From JAWLCG01 sp041687295 (GTDB lineage Bacteria > Planctomycetota > Phycisphaerae > SM23-33 > FEN-1343), in NCBI GenBank assembly GCA_041687295.1, contig JAWLCG010000199.1, positions 1 to 9,126 on the forward strand: a DNA stretch of 9,126 nt. The letters run 5' to 3'. The position numbers were made by a program, and so were the translations under genes. This document shows, piece by piece, positions 1 through 6,180 of this stretch (the stretch's first letter is position 1; each line of letters starts with the position of its first letter). The notes below the pieces were generated by a model that was not told where the DNA came from, searched no databases, and was given only the letters and a program-made list of their open reading frames with translations.

Positions 1-2
1 CC

Positions 3-1694
3 GAGGACGCGGGCCTGGCCCTGGCGTGGCGGGTGTCGAGCGAGGGGCTGACGATCGCGACGGCCCTGGGCGAGGCGCCCGACGAGGACCCCACGCCCCG
101 CGCCGTAGGGCGCCTCGGGGCGGACCGCTCGGCCCACCTGGCCCGCGCAGAGCGCTGGTGGCACGACTTCTGGCGGACCGTGCCCGCGCTCGACCTGCCC
201 GATGGGCTGCTGATGCGGATGTACCGCTACGGCCTGTGGCGGCTGGCGGGGGCCACCATGGCCGTCGCCCCCGACGCCCCGCCGGCCGGCCTGCAGGGGC
301 CCTTCCTGGAAGAGACCAAGCTGCCGCCTTGGAGCAGCGACTACCACTTCAACATCAACGTGCAGATGATGTATTGGCCCCTGCTGCACACGGGCCTGGG
401 CGGGCACTTCGGGCCGTTGTGGCGGATGCTGGAGGGCTGGCTGGACACGATGCGCCGCCGCGGCGAGGCCTTCTTCGAGGCGCCCGGCGCCCTCATGCTG
501 CCCCACGCCACCGACGACCGCTGCGGCGTGGTGGGCACCTTCTGGACCGGCACGATCGACCATGGCTGCTGCGCGTGGATGGCCCAGCTGGCCTGGCTGC
601 ACTACCGCTACGCGGGCGACGCGCGGGTCCTGCGGGCGCTGGCCTGGCCACTGCTGGTGGGGGCGTTCGAGGGCTTTTGGGCCATGGCGGAGCGTGTGAC
701 CGACGAGCAGGGCGAGCGGCTGAGCCTGCCCGTCAGCGTCAGCCCCGAGTACAACGCCTCGCGGATGGACGCGGTGGGGCGCGACGCGAGCTTTCAGCTG
801 GCGGCCTGGCACGTGGTGTGCGAGATCCTGCCGCAGGCGGCCGAGGCGCTGGGCGAGCGGGTCGACCCGCGATGGGCGGAGGTCCGCGCGAAGCTGCCGC
901 CCTACAGCACCGTCAGCGACGATGACCGGCCCAGTTCATCGGGCCCGAGCTGGCGGGCGTTCGACCGCTCGTCGGCCAACCGGCGGATCGCCCTGTGGCA
1001 GGGCCAGGACCTCGCCGAGAGCCACCGCCACCACTCGCACCTGGCGGGCGTGTACCCTTTCGGCACGGTCGACCCGTTCGACCCGGCCCACGAGGCGACG
1101 GTGCAGGCGAGCTACCGCCACTGGACGCTCACGGGGGCCGGCGCGTGGACGGCCTGGGCGCTGCCCTGGGCCAGCACGCTGTGTGCGCGGCGGGAGATGG
1201 CCCAGGCCGCGGTCGCCTGGCTGCACTGGCAGGCGGCGGCCTTCGAGAACGAGGGACACCACCCCCCGCACAGTGGCGCCCGCGGCGCGACGGCGATCAA
1301 CTTCGGCTCGGCCGAGGAGGCCAGCGGGCGCGTCCGCACCGGTCAGGGCGACAACGAGTGCGTCCAGCTCGACGGCGCGCTGGGGGCCGTGACGGCCATC
1401 GCCGAGATGCTCGTGCAGTGCCGCCGCGACGCCATCCACGTGCTGCCCGCGCTGCCGCCGGCGTGGCGGGCGCTGTCGTTCGACCGTGTCCGGGCCGAGG
1501 GCGGCTTCGTGATCGGCGCGACCGTTCGGCGGGGCCGGCGGGTCGAAGTCCGCATCGAGTGTCCCCGCGGCGGCCGGCTTCGGCTGGCCCATCACCTCGG
1601 CGAGCGGTACCTCCTGGACGGCCAACCCCGCACCGGCGCCACGCTCGAGCTCGACACCCGCCCCGGCCAGCGTCTGGTCCTGCGCCCGGCGTAG
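3..1694 (+). CDS. GH95-like alpha-L-fucosidase/galactosidase, 5'-truncated by window edge
   Basis: Glycoside hydrolase resembling family 95 (inverting 1,2-alpha-L-fucosidases and alpha-L-galactosidases), which removes terminal fucose or galactose from glycans. The open frame runs to the left edge (EDAGLALAWR precedes the first GTG at 33), so the N-terminal region, probably about 200 residues including any signal peptide, is missing. In the 563-residue fragment I see the family's Asn-x-Asn motif (HFNINVQMMYWP, N117/N119, codons 351-359), SPEYN with the likely general acid E249 (codon 747), HRHHSHLAGVYP (341-352) and QLDGALGA with D457 (codon 1371). From memory, the spacings resemble N421/N423, E566 and D766 of Bifidobacterium AfcA. 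The C-terminus (IHVLPALPPAW, then a beta-rich tail) is typical. An odd point: about 30 residues separate HHPP from QLDG, where classical members are tighter. Substrate is unknown; secretion cannot be judged. Stop TAG at 1692. Confidence 0.82.
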   Translation, partial: EDAGLALAWRVSSEGLTIATALGEAPDEDPTPRAVGRLGADRSAHLARAERWWHDFWRTVPALDLPDGLLMRMYRYGLWRLAGATMAVAPDAPPAGLQGPFLEETKLPPWSSDYHFNINVQMMYWPLLHTGLGGHFGPLWRMLEGWLDTMRRRGEAFFEAPGALMLPHATDDRCGVVGTFWTGTIDHGCCAWMAQLAWLHYRYAGDARVLRALAWPLLVGAFEGFWAMAERVTDEQGERLSLPVSVSPEYNASRMDAVGRDASFQLAAWHVVCEILPQAAEALGERVDPRWAEVRAKLPPYSTVSDDDRPSSSGPSWRAFDRSSANRRIALWQGQDLAESHRHHSHLAGVYPFGTVDPFDPAHEATVQASYRHWTLTGAGAWTAWALPWASTLCARREMAQAAVAWLHWQAAAFENEGHHPPHSGARGATAINFGSAEEASGRVRTGQGDNECVQLDGALGAVTAIAEMLVQCRRDAIHVLPALPPAWRALSFDRVRAEGGFVIGATVRRGRRVEVRIECPRGGRLRLAHHLGERYLLDGQPRTGATLELDTRPGQRLVLRPA

Positions 1695-1745
1695 GGCGGG
1701 CGCCCGGTTTGCAGACGGCTTAAGTAGGGCGGGCGGTGCCCGCCC
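1691..1745. repeat. Paired GTAGGGCGGGCG repeat with hairpin between convergent genes
   Basis: The 12-mer GTAGGGCGGGCG occurs at 1691-1702 and again at 1724-1735. The first copy contains the TAG stop codon of the glycosidase and leads into the 10-bp palindrome CGGGCGCCCG (1697-1706). The second forms a perfect 8-bp stem with a 3-nt loop (GGGCGGGC, GGT, GCCCGCCC; 1727-1745). It lies between two convergent genes and could stop transcription from either side, but no T-run follows on either strand, so a standard intrinsic terminator is not shown. A REP-like intergenic palindrome is the alternative. Confidence 0.6.
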
Positions 1746-1768
1746 GACTGAAGCCCGCGGGAGAGGCC

Positions 1769-3310
1769 CTACGCGTTGGCGATGCGGCGGGGCATTTGGC
1801 CGTCGGCGTCCATGTTCGCGCGGAGCAGGCGGTGGAGCATCCGGTCGCGCAGGGGCCGGGCGGCCGGCGAGTCCCACAGGTTGTGGTACTGGTCGGGGTC
1901 CTCGTCGAGGTCGTACAGCTCGCCATAGTCGGCGTGGCGGTAGACGACCAGCTTGCAGCCATCGTGGACGAACGTCTGCTGGTGCAGGTGCACCGTGGCC
2001 AGGAAGTCCACCAGGGCCCAGTCGCGGACGGCGTCGGTCTGGCCGCGAAGGACCGGCAGTTGGCTGACGCCCTGGACGAAGGCGGGCGTGGCCACGCCGG
2101 CGGCGTCGCAGCAGGTGGGCAGGACGTCGACGAGGTTGAAGGCCGCCTTCGTCCGCCCGAGGGCGCCCCGCTGGGCCGCCGGCCAGTGCATCAGGGCGGG
2201 GATGCGCTGGCAGTCGTCGTAGGCGGCCGGGCCCTTGCCCCACATGCCGTGTCGGCCCAGCATGTCGCCGTGGTCGGTGCTGAAGATCACCAGCGTGTTC
2301 TCGCGGACGCCCATCCGCTCCAGCGCCGCCAGCAGACGGCCGACGTACGCGTCGAGCATGTTGCACATGCCGATGTAGGCCCGGATGGCGGTGGCGGGGT
2401 CCTTGATCTTGTGGTACTCGGTGTGGGCGGGCACGTTGATGCCGTCCCAGAAGCTCACCTCGTCCGAGTCGGTCCAGTACTTCCCGTTGACGTAGCGGCC
2501 GTAGAAGGGGGGCTTGTCGTCCATCTCGCCCTCGCGCAGGCCGCCGAGGTCCACGCCGGTCATGTCCACGTCGCTGAACCACGGCTCGGGGCAGACGAAC
2601 GGCGGGTGGGGGTCCTGGTAGCTCGCCCAACACAGCCAGGGCACCCCGGCCTGCTGCTGGCGCTCGATCCAGGCGATGGACTCCTCGTTGATCCAGGCGT
2701 TCTGCGTGTGCTCGGGGTCGATGGCCCACGAGCCGTCGGGGATCGTGCGGGCCCGCTGGTCCTCGGCCCGCGCGAAGTGGAGGGCGTCGAGGTCGAGCCC
2801 CTTGTCCTCCAGCCAGGCGCGGTAGTGGGCGTTGGGCGGGCGGTCGCAGGTGTGGCTCTGGCAGTGGCGGATGAAGTCGAAGCCGCAGTAGGGCCCGTCG
2901 AATTCGTGCCAGAACTCCGCCGGCGGCAGGGGGGTCTCGGGCGTCGGGTTGGCATGGCCCGCGACGTGCTGGTGCTCGAGCCGGCGGGCGACGAAGTGGG
3001 TCTTGCCGATCAGCGCCGTCGCGTAGCCGGCCGAGCCCAGCAGCGAGCCCAGCGTGGGCCCGCTCAGGGCGGGCACGGCCTCCATGCCGATCTCGTACGC
3101 CCCGTGCCGCGTGGGGTACTGCCCCGTCAGCAGCGACACCCGGGCCGGCGTGCAGACGGGCGAGGGGGTGTAGGCCGTGTCGAAGCAGACGCCCTCGGTC
3201 GCCAGGCGGTCGAGGGTCGGCGTGCGGTAGCCCGGCTGGCCGTAGAGGCTCAGCGAGTCCCACCGCTGCTGGTCGGTCGTGATGATCAGGATGTTGGGGC
3301 GCGTGGGCAT
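1769..3310 (-). CDS. Type I (S1) sulfatase, Cys-type, no signal peptide
   Basis: Formylglycine-dependent sulfatase that hydrolyses a sulfate ester, 513 residues, complete. The start at 3310 is supported by AAGGAG (3317-3322) six bases upstream and by the immediate core strand MPTRPNILIITTDQQRW. C53-T-P-A-R57 followed by LLTG is the formylglycine signature; C53 must be oxidised by a maturase (FGE or anSME) not seen here. Likely active-site and metal residues: D13, K103/H105 (IGKTHF), H235 (QDPHPPF), D346/H347 (STDHGDM) and K359 (MWGKG). The C-terminal GELYDLDEDPDQYHNLWD (463-480) is the usual sulfatase C-terminal block. No hydrophobic leader is visible, so it is predicted cytoplasmic, unusual for polysaccharide sulfatases and suggesting imported oligosaccharides or small sulfate esters. 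It is convergent with the GH95-like gene, which fits shared sulfated-glycan use, though they cannot share a transcript. Stop TAG at 1769. The S1 subfamily is not determined. Confidence 0.93.
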   Translation of the reverse strand: MPTRPNILIITTDQQRWDSLSLYGQPGYRTPTLDRLATEGVCFDTAYTPSPVCTPARVSLLTGQYPTRHGAYEIGMEAVPALSGPTLGSLLGSAGYATALIGKTHFVARRLEHQHVAGHANPTPETPLPPAEFWHEFDGPYCGFDFIRHCQSHTCDRPPNAHYRAWLEDKGLDLDALHFARAEDQRARTIPDGSWAIDPEHTQNAWINEESIAWIERQQQAGVPWLCWASYQDPHPPFVCPEPWFSDVDMTGVDLGGLREGEMDDKPPFYGRYVNGKYWTDSDEVSFWDGINVPAHTEYHKIKDPATAIRAYIGMCNMLDAYVGRLLAALERMGVRENTLVIFSTDHGDMLGRHGMWGKGPAAYDDCQRIPALMHWPAAQRGALGRTKAAFNLVDVLPTCCDAAGVATPAFVQGVSQLPVLRGQTDAVRDWALVDFLATVHLHQQTFVHDGCKLVVYRHADYGELYDLDEDPDQYHNLWDSPAARPLRDRMLHRLLRANMDADGQMPRRIANA

Positions 3311-3347
3311 GGGGGGCTCCTTGGCAAACCGATTCGGGTCCCCGTCA

Positions 3348-3376
3348 GTCTTACCCGCCGGGGCCTTCGGGGGCAA
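3348..3376 (-). promoter_or_regulatory. Possible sigma70-type promoter for the sulfatase
   Basis: On the minus strand TTGCCC (3376-3371) and TAAGAC (3353-3348) are separated by 17 bases, and the -10 box ends 37 bases before the sulfatase ATG. The matches to TTGACA/TATAAT are partial (4 of 6 and 3 of 6), so this is a candidate only. Confidence 0.25.
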
Positions 3377-3396
3377 GCCCGCAGAGCCGGCTCGCC

Positions 3397-3424
3397 TTGA
3401 CCGGGCGTCGGGGGCGTCTACCAT
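3397..3424 (+). promoter_or_regulatory. Possible sigma70-type promoter for the DJ-1/PfpI gene
   Basis: TTGACC (3397-3402), a 16-base spacer and TACCAT (3419-3424) match the sigma70 consensus at 5 of 6 and 4 of 6 positions. It lies 73 bases before the ATG at 3498, in the 187-bp divergent gap shared with the sulfatase. Between it and the ATG there are three copies of CCGGCGG (3435, 3455, 3463), whose role is unknown. Confidence 0.35.
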
Positions 3425-3497
3425 TCGGGTGACGCCGGCGGGTCCGGGGCGGTCCCGGCGGGCCGGCGGTGGAACATGCCGATTGAGGAGAACGACC

Positions 3498-4127
3498 ATG
3501 CGCACGATTGCGATGACGAGTCTGCTGGCCCTGGCGATGCTGACGGCGTGGGCCTCGGCCCAGCAGCAGGAGCAGGCTCCCCCCAAGCCCCTGGCGGGCA
3601 TGCGGGTGGCCATGGTGACCGGCGAGGGCTTCCAGAGCGCCGAGGCCCTGATGCCCCTGGCCTACCTGACCAACCGCGGAGCCGAGGTGACCCTCATCGG
3701 CCCGCAGACCGGCATGGTGAAGGCCTACGACAACGACATCCAGCTCCACATCGAGAAGTCGTCCGGCGAGGTGGAGGCCAGCCAGTTCGACGCCCTCGTG
3801 CTGCCCGGCGGCCGGGCCCCCGAGGCCATCCGCCAGGACCCGGCCACGGTCGAGCTCGTCCGGCAGATGCACCAGGCCGGCAAGCCCGTCGCCGCCATCT
3901 GCCACGGCCCGCAACTGCTCATCACCGCCGGCGTCGTCGAGGGCAAGACGATGGCCTGCTACAGCGGCGTGGCCGAGGAACTCCAGGCCGCCGGCGCCAC
4001 CTACAAGGACCAGGCCGTCGTCCGCGAGCAGAACCTCGTCACCAGCCGAGTCCCCAAAGATATCCCCGACTGGCTCGCCGCCACCGAAACGCTTTTCAAG
4101 GAGCACCACCAGCCCCGCGACCGGTAA
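3498..4127 (+). CDS. Secreted DJ-1/PfpI-family protein
   Basis: 209-residue DJ-1/PfpI (class I glutamine amidotransferase-like fold) protein. The ATG at 3498 follows GAGGAG (3485-3490) at 7 bases. It opens with a Sec-type signal peptide: MRTIAM, a hydrophobic core around residues 7-18, and a probable cut after ASA (residue 21), leaving a Gln/Pro-rich linker before the domain begins near L32-A33 (GMRVAMVTGEGFQSAE). E49 and C135 (AAICHGPQLL) match the conserved Glu and nucleophilic-elbow Cys of PfpI-type proteins, with H136 following. Later landmarks are VVEGKTMACYSG (146-157) and the usual NLVTSRVP near the C-terminus. Family members include proteases, deglycases, chaperones and hydratases, so the reaction cannot be named. 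Export predicts a periplasmic or envelope role, perhaps in stress or protein quality control. It is divergent from the sulfatase with no clear functional link. Stop TAA at 4125. Confidence 0.9.
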   Translation: MRTIAMTSLLALAMLTAWASAQQQEQAPPKPLAGMRVAMVTGEGFQSAEALMPLAYLTNRGAEVTLIGPQTGMVKAYDNDIQLHIEKSSGEVEASQFDALVLPGGRAPEAIRQDPATVELVRQMHQAGKPVAAICHGPQLLITAGVVEGKTMACYSGVAEELQAAGATYKDQAVVREQNLVTSRVPKDIPDWLAATETLFKEHHQPRDR

Positions 4128-4172
4128 GGGGGGGCTCGGCCGGTGGCGCGGGCGAGGTGCGTCCCCATATAG

Positions 4173-4190
4173 CCCCGGGCATGCCCGGGG
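4173..4190. repeat. Perfect 18-bp GC-rich palindrome
   Basis: CCCCGGGCATGCCCGGGG reads identically on both strands, 45 bases after the DJ-1/PfpI stop codon. As RNA it would form a stem of up to 7 bp or so with a tight loop. The following bases are TCTCTC rather than a T-run. It could be a weak terminator, a stabilising 3' hairpin, or an intergenic palindromic repeat. Confidence 0.6.
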
Positions 4191-4231
4191 TCTCTCGAAA
4201 GCGCTGCCGCGGTGCGATGGGGGCGGTGTTG

Positions 4232-4321
4232 ACCGAGGCGGCGTTGGACCGCGGATGCTGGGCCCGGACGAGACCCCCACGGATTGCGCCTCGCTGCGCG
4301 ACGCTCCATCCGTGGGCTTGG
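4232..4321 (+). repeat. Hairpin element copy A (~90 bp, inverted to copy B)
   Basis: The final 51 bases (4271-4321) are identical to the reverse complement of 7613-7663. The preceding 39 bases align without gaps to the reverse complement of 7664-7702 from a shared ACCGAG start, with roughly two thirds of positions matching. The core holds a 9-bp perfect stem, CCCACGGAT (4276-4284) with ATCCGTGGG (4308-4316), around a GC-rich 23-base loop that can pair further. Some similarity may continue beyond 4321. There is no gene or transposase in it. It lies downstream of, and in sense orientation to, the DJ-1/PfpI gene. Confidence 0.85.
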
Positions 4322-4374
4322 GGAAGTGTCCCTTCCGCGCCCCTGACGCATCAGCACACCTGCGCGTCAGCGCC

Positions 4375-4471
4375 GTGACGCAGTGACGCGTTGACGCATT
4401 AACCCCTTGACGAGGCCCCAGGAATCTGTCACCAATTAACCCATTAACCAATCAACCCGTCATCCAATCGC
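4375..4471. repeat. Degenerate 8-bp-period tract
   Basis: Two degenerate tandem blocks share an 8-base period. Block 1 (4375-4414) is GTGACGCA, GTGACGCG, TTGACGCA, TTAACCCC, TTGACGAG. After a 17-base interruption, block 2 (4432-4471) is CCAATTAA, CCCATTAA, CCAATCAA, CCCGTCAT, CCAATCGC. GC content is clearly lower than in the flanking genes. Further TGACGC-like words occur just upstream (4344-4369). It ends 16 bases before the TPR gene's stop codon. No function can be assigned. Confidence 0.6.
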
Positions 4472-4486
4472 CCGCCACCCCGCCCC

Positions 4487-6166
4487 CTAGTTATCCCCGG
4501 CGTGTCGCCCCGCAGCGTCGTGGATCCGGGCGAGGCTGCGCCAGGTGGCGGCGGCGCGGTCCATCAGGCCCATGTTCTGCAGGGCCAGGGCGAGGTTGGC
4601 GCGGATGGTGCGGTTGTCGGGGCCCTCTCGGCTGGTGGCTTCGAGGTGCTGGACGGCCTGCTCGAAGAGTCGGCCCTCGGTGTAGAGCAGGCCCAGGCGG
4701 TAGTGCAGGTCGACGTACTTGGGGTGCAGCTCCAGGGCGGTGGCGAGGGTCTCGATGGCTTGGTCGATCCGGCCGAGGTCCTGGAGGGTCAGGCCCTTTT
4801 TGATGATGGCCTTGGTGTAGGTGGGGTTGATCTCGAGGGCGGCATCGAACTGCTCGAGGGCCTCGACGAGTCGGCCCTCCGCCCGCAGCAGCACGCCGTA
4901 GCGGTAGCGGACGTCGGCGAAGCCGGGGTGATCGCGGACCTGCTCGGCATGGCGGGTGAGCTGCAGCTGGAGCAGGTCATCGCCCTGGGGGTCGTCGACG
5001 GGCCCCAGCGCGGGCGCGTCGGCGTCCGGGTCGTCGTCGAGCGGCCCGGCCGGCGGGGCGGTGCCCAGGGCGGCCTTGAGCTGCAGGCGGGCCATCTCGC
5101 GGACCAGCAGGGTGCTGTTGGGCTCGACGGCGCCGGCGAGCTCGAAGCTCTGGATGGCGGCGGCCTGGTCGCCGCCGGCGGCCTGGGCGACGCCGAGGCC
5201 CACGTAGGCGGTCAGCAGGTCGTCGTTGAGTTCGCTGGCCTGGGCGAAGGCCTCGCTCGCCTCGGCCCAGCGGCCCTGGGTGAGGTGGTGCGTGCCGAGC
5301 TTGACGGCGGCTTCGAGGTAGCCCGGCTGCAGCTCCATGGCCCGCTCGAAGTGGGCCAGCGCGGTCGGGTCATCGCCGACCTGTCCGTAGAGGTCGGCCA
5401 GGCGCAGGTGCAGGTCGGGCAGGTCCCCCTGGGCAGCGATCATCTCCTCGAGCCGTTCGATGGCCTCGCGGAGCTGGCCGTCGGCGGCGAGGGCCTCGGT
5501 CTGCTCGTCGACCAGGGCCCAGTTCTCGGGCTCCATGGCGATGGCGTTGCCGAACTGCTCGACGGCCTGGCCGTGCAGGCCCCGGCGGTGGTAGAGCTGG
5601 GCCAGGGCGATGCGGGCGTGCGTGTCGCCGGGGTCGTAGCGGACGAGGTACTCGTACTGGTCGGTGGCCTCTTCGAGGCGGTCGTGGAACAGGGCGATGG
5701 CGGCCAGCCGGTGTCGGGCGGCCAGCAGGTCGGCCTTGGCGGCGAGGGCCTCGCGGTAGTAGCCGGCGGCCTCGTCGGCGCGGTCGAGCTTCTCCAGCAG
5801 GTAGCCCAGGGCGAAGAGGATCGCCGGCTCGCCCGCGTGGGTCTGGTTGGCCAGGCGGAGGTGGCCCAGGGCCTTGTCGTGCAGGCCCAGCTCGGTCAGG
5901 GCGCTGGCCAGGGCCAGGCGGGCGGCCAGGAAGTCAGGTTTCTGACGGCAGGCGCGGGCCAGCGGCTCGATGGCCTGGCCGGTCTTGGCGGCCCGGAGGT
6001 AGGCCAGGCCCAGCTGGCACTGCACGTCGGGCCAGTCGGGGTGTTGGGCGGCCTGGACGGCCAGTTCGGTGACGCTCAATCGCCCAGCCCCCCAGAAGAA
6101 GCGTCCCAGCGTCTCCTCGAGCGAGCCGTCGAGGCCTTGGCCCAGCAGTTCCAGCAGGTGGCTCAC
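4487..6166 (-). CDS. TPR-repeat protein, 559 residues
   Basis: Tetratricopeptide-repeat solenoid with no catalytic domain, signal peptide or membrane segment, so probably a cytoplasmic protein-protein scaffold. The GTG start at 6166 is chosen because AGGGAG (6180-6175) lies eight bases upstream, overlapping the stop of the preceding TPR gene, and because frame residues further upstream overlap that gene. After a short N-terminal segment (1-40) TPRs run almost continuously from about 42 to 365. An Asp/Pro/Ala-rich linker (about 367-397) follows, then a second TPR block (about 400-545), for instance the units ending DAALEINPTY (441-450) and ATALELHPKY (475-484). A motif like HPxYxDLHYRLG recurs at 42, 246, 413 and 481. 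It ends with a hydrophilic tail, stop TAG at 4487. It is almost certainly co-transcribed with the upstream TPR gene, 13 bp away. The partner and process are unknown. Confidence 0.9.
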   Translation of the reverse strand: MSHLLELLGQGLDGSLEETLGRFFWGAGRLSVTELAVQAAQHPDWPDVQCQLGLAYLRAAKTGQAIEPLARACRQKPDFLAARLALASALTELGLHDKALGHLRLANQTHAGEPAILFALGYLLEKLDRADEAAGYYREALAAKADLLAARHRLAAIALFHDRLEEATDQYEYLVRYDPGDTHARIALAQLYHRRGLHGQAVEQFGNAIAMEPENWALVDEQTEALAADGQLREAIERLEEMIAAQGDLPDLHLRLADLYGQVGDDPTALAHFERAMELQPGYLEAAVKLGTHHLTQGRWAEASEAFAQASELNDDLLTAYVGLGVAQAAGGDQAAAIQSFELAGAVEPNSTLLVREMARLQLKAALGTAPPAGPLDDDPDADAPALGPVDDPQGDDLLQLQLTRHAEQVRDHPGFADVRYRYGVLLRAEGRLVEALEQFDAALEINPTYTKAIIKKGLTLQDLGRIDQAIETLATALELHPKYVDLHYRLGLLYTEGRLFEQAVQHLEATSREGPDNRTIRANLALALQNMGLMDRAAATWRSLARIHDAAGRHAGDN

Positions 6167-6174
6167 CGGCGGTT

Positions 6175-6180
6175 CTCCCT
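6175..6180 (-). promoter_or_regulatory. Shine-Dalgarno deciding the GTG start at 6166
   Basis: Minus-strand AGGGAG reuses the last base of the upstream TGA stop (6182-6180), with an 8-base spacer to GTG. The stop, SD and start are packed within 19 bases, which suggests translational coupling of the two TPR genes. Confidence 0.65.

Larger units (their letters stand above)
4128..4486. other. 359-bp gene-free region rich in repeats
   Basis: No credible gene lies between the DJ-1/PfpI stop and the C-terminal end of the second TPR gene. Reading across, it holds an 18-bp palindrome, hairpin element copy A, and a lower-GC stretch with 8-base periodicity. Frames that cross it are translations of the repeat. 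It lies between the 3' ends of two convergent genes, so no promoter is expected; no classical hairpin-plus-T-run terminator is visible for either gene. Confidence 0.75.

Noticed and set aside
33..35. GTG at 33 as the start of the GH95-like gene
   Set aside because: The frame is open to the window edge with plausible protein sequence, and the domain is missing its N-terminal part; no ribosome binding site precedes it.
936..3263. 775-codon minus-strand frame spanning the glycosidase and sulfatase genes
   Set aside because: It runs antisense to one real gene and out of frame with the other. Its composition is Arg/Pro/Ala-rich with no family motif, a typical shadow of GC-rich DNA.
1736..3400. 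554-codon plus-strand frame opposite the sulfatase
   Set aside because: It is a Val/Gly/Arg-rich antisense shadow; the opposite strand encodes a complete sulfatase with all its motifs.
3279..3497. Upstream in-frame extension of the DJ-1/PfpI gene from 3279
   Set aside because: It would overlap the sulfatase start and bury the signal peptide; ATG 3498 has a good ribosome binding site and a clean leader.
4375..4471. CRISPR-like array
   Set aside because: The units are 8 bases, contiguous and degenerate, with no repeat-spacer structure and no cas genes.
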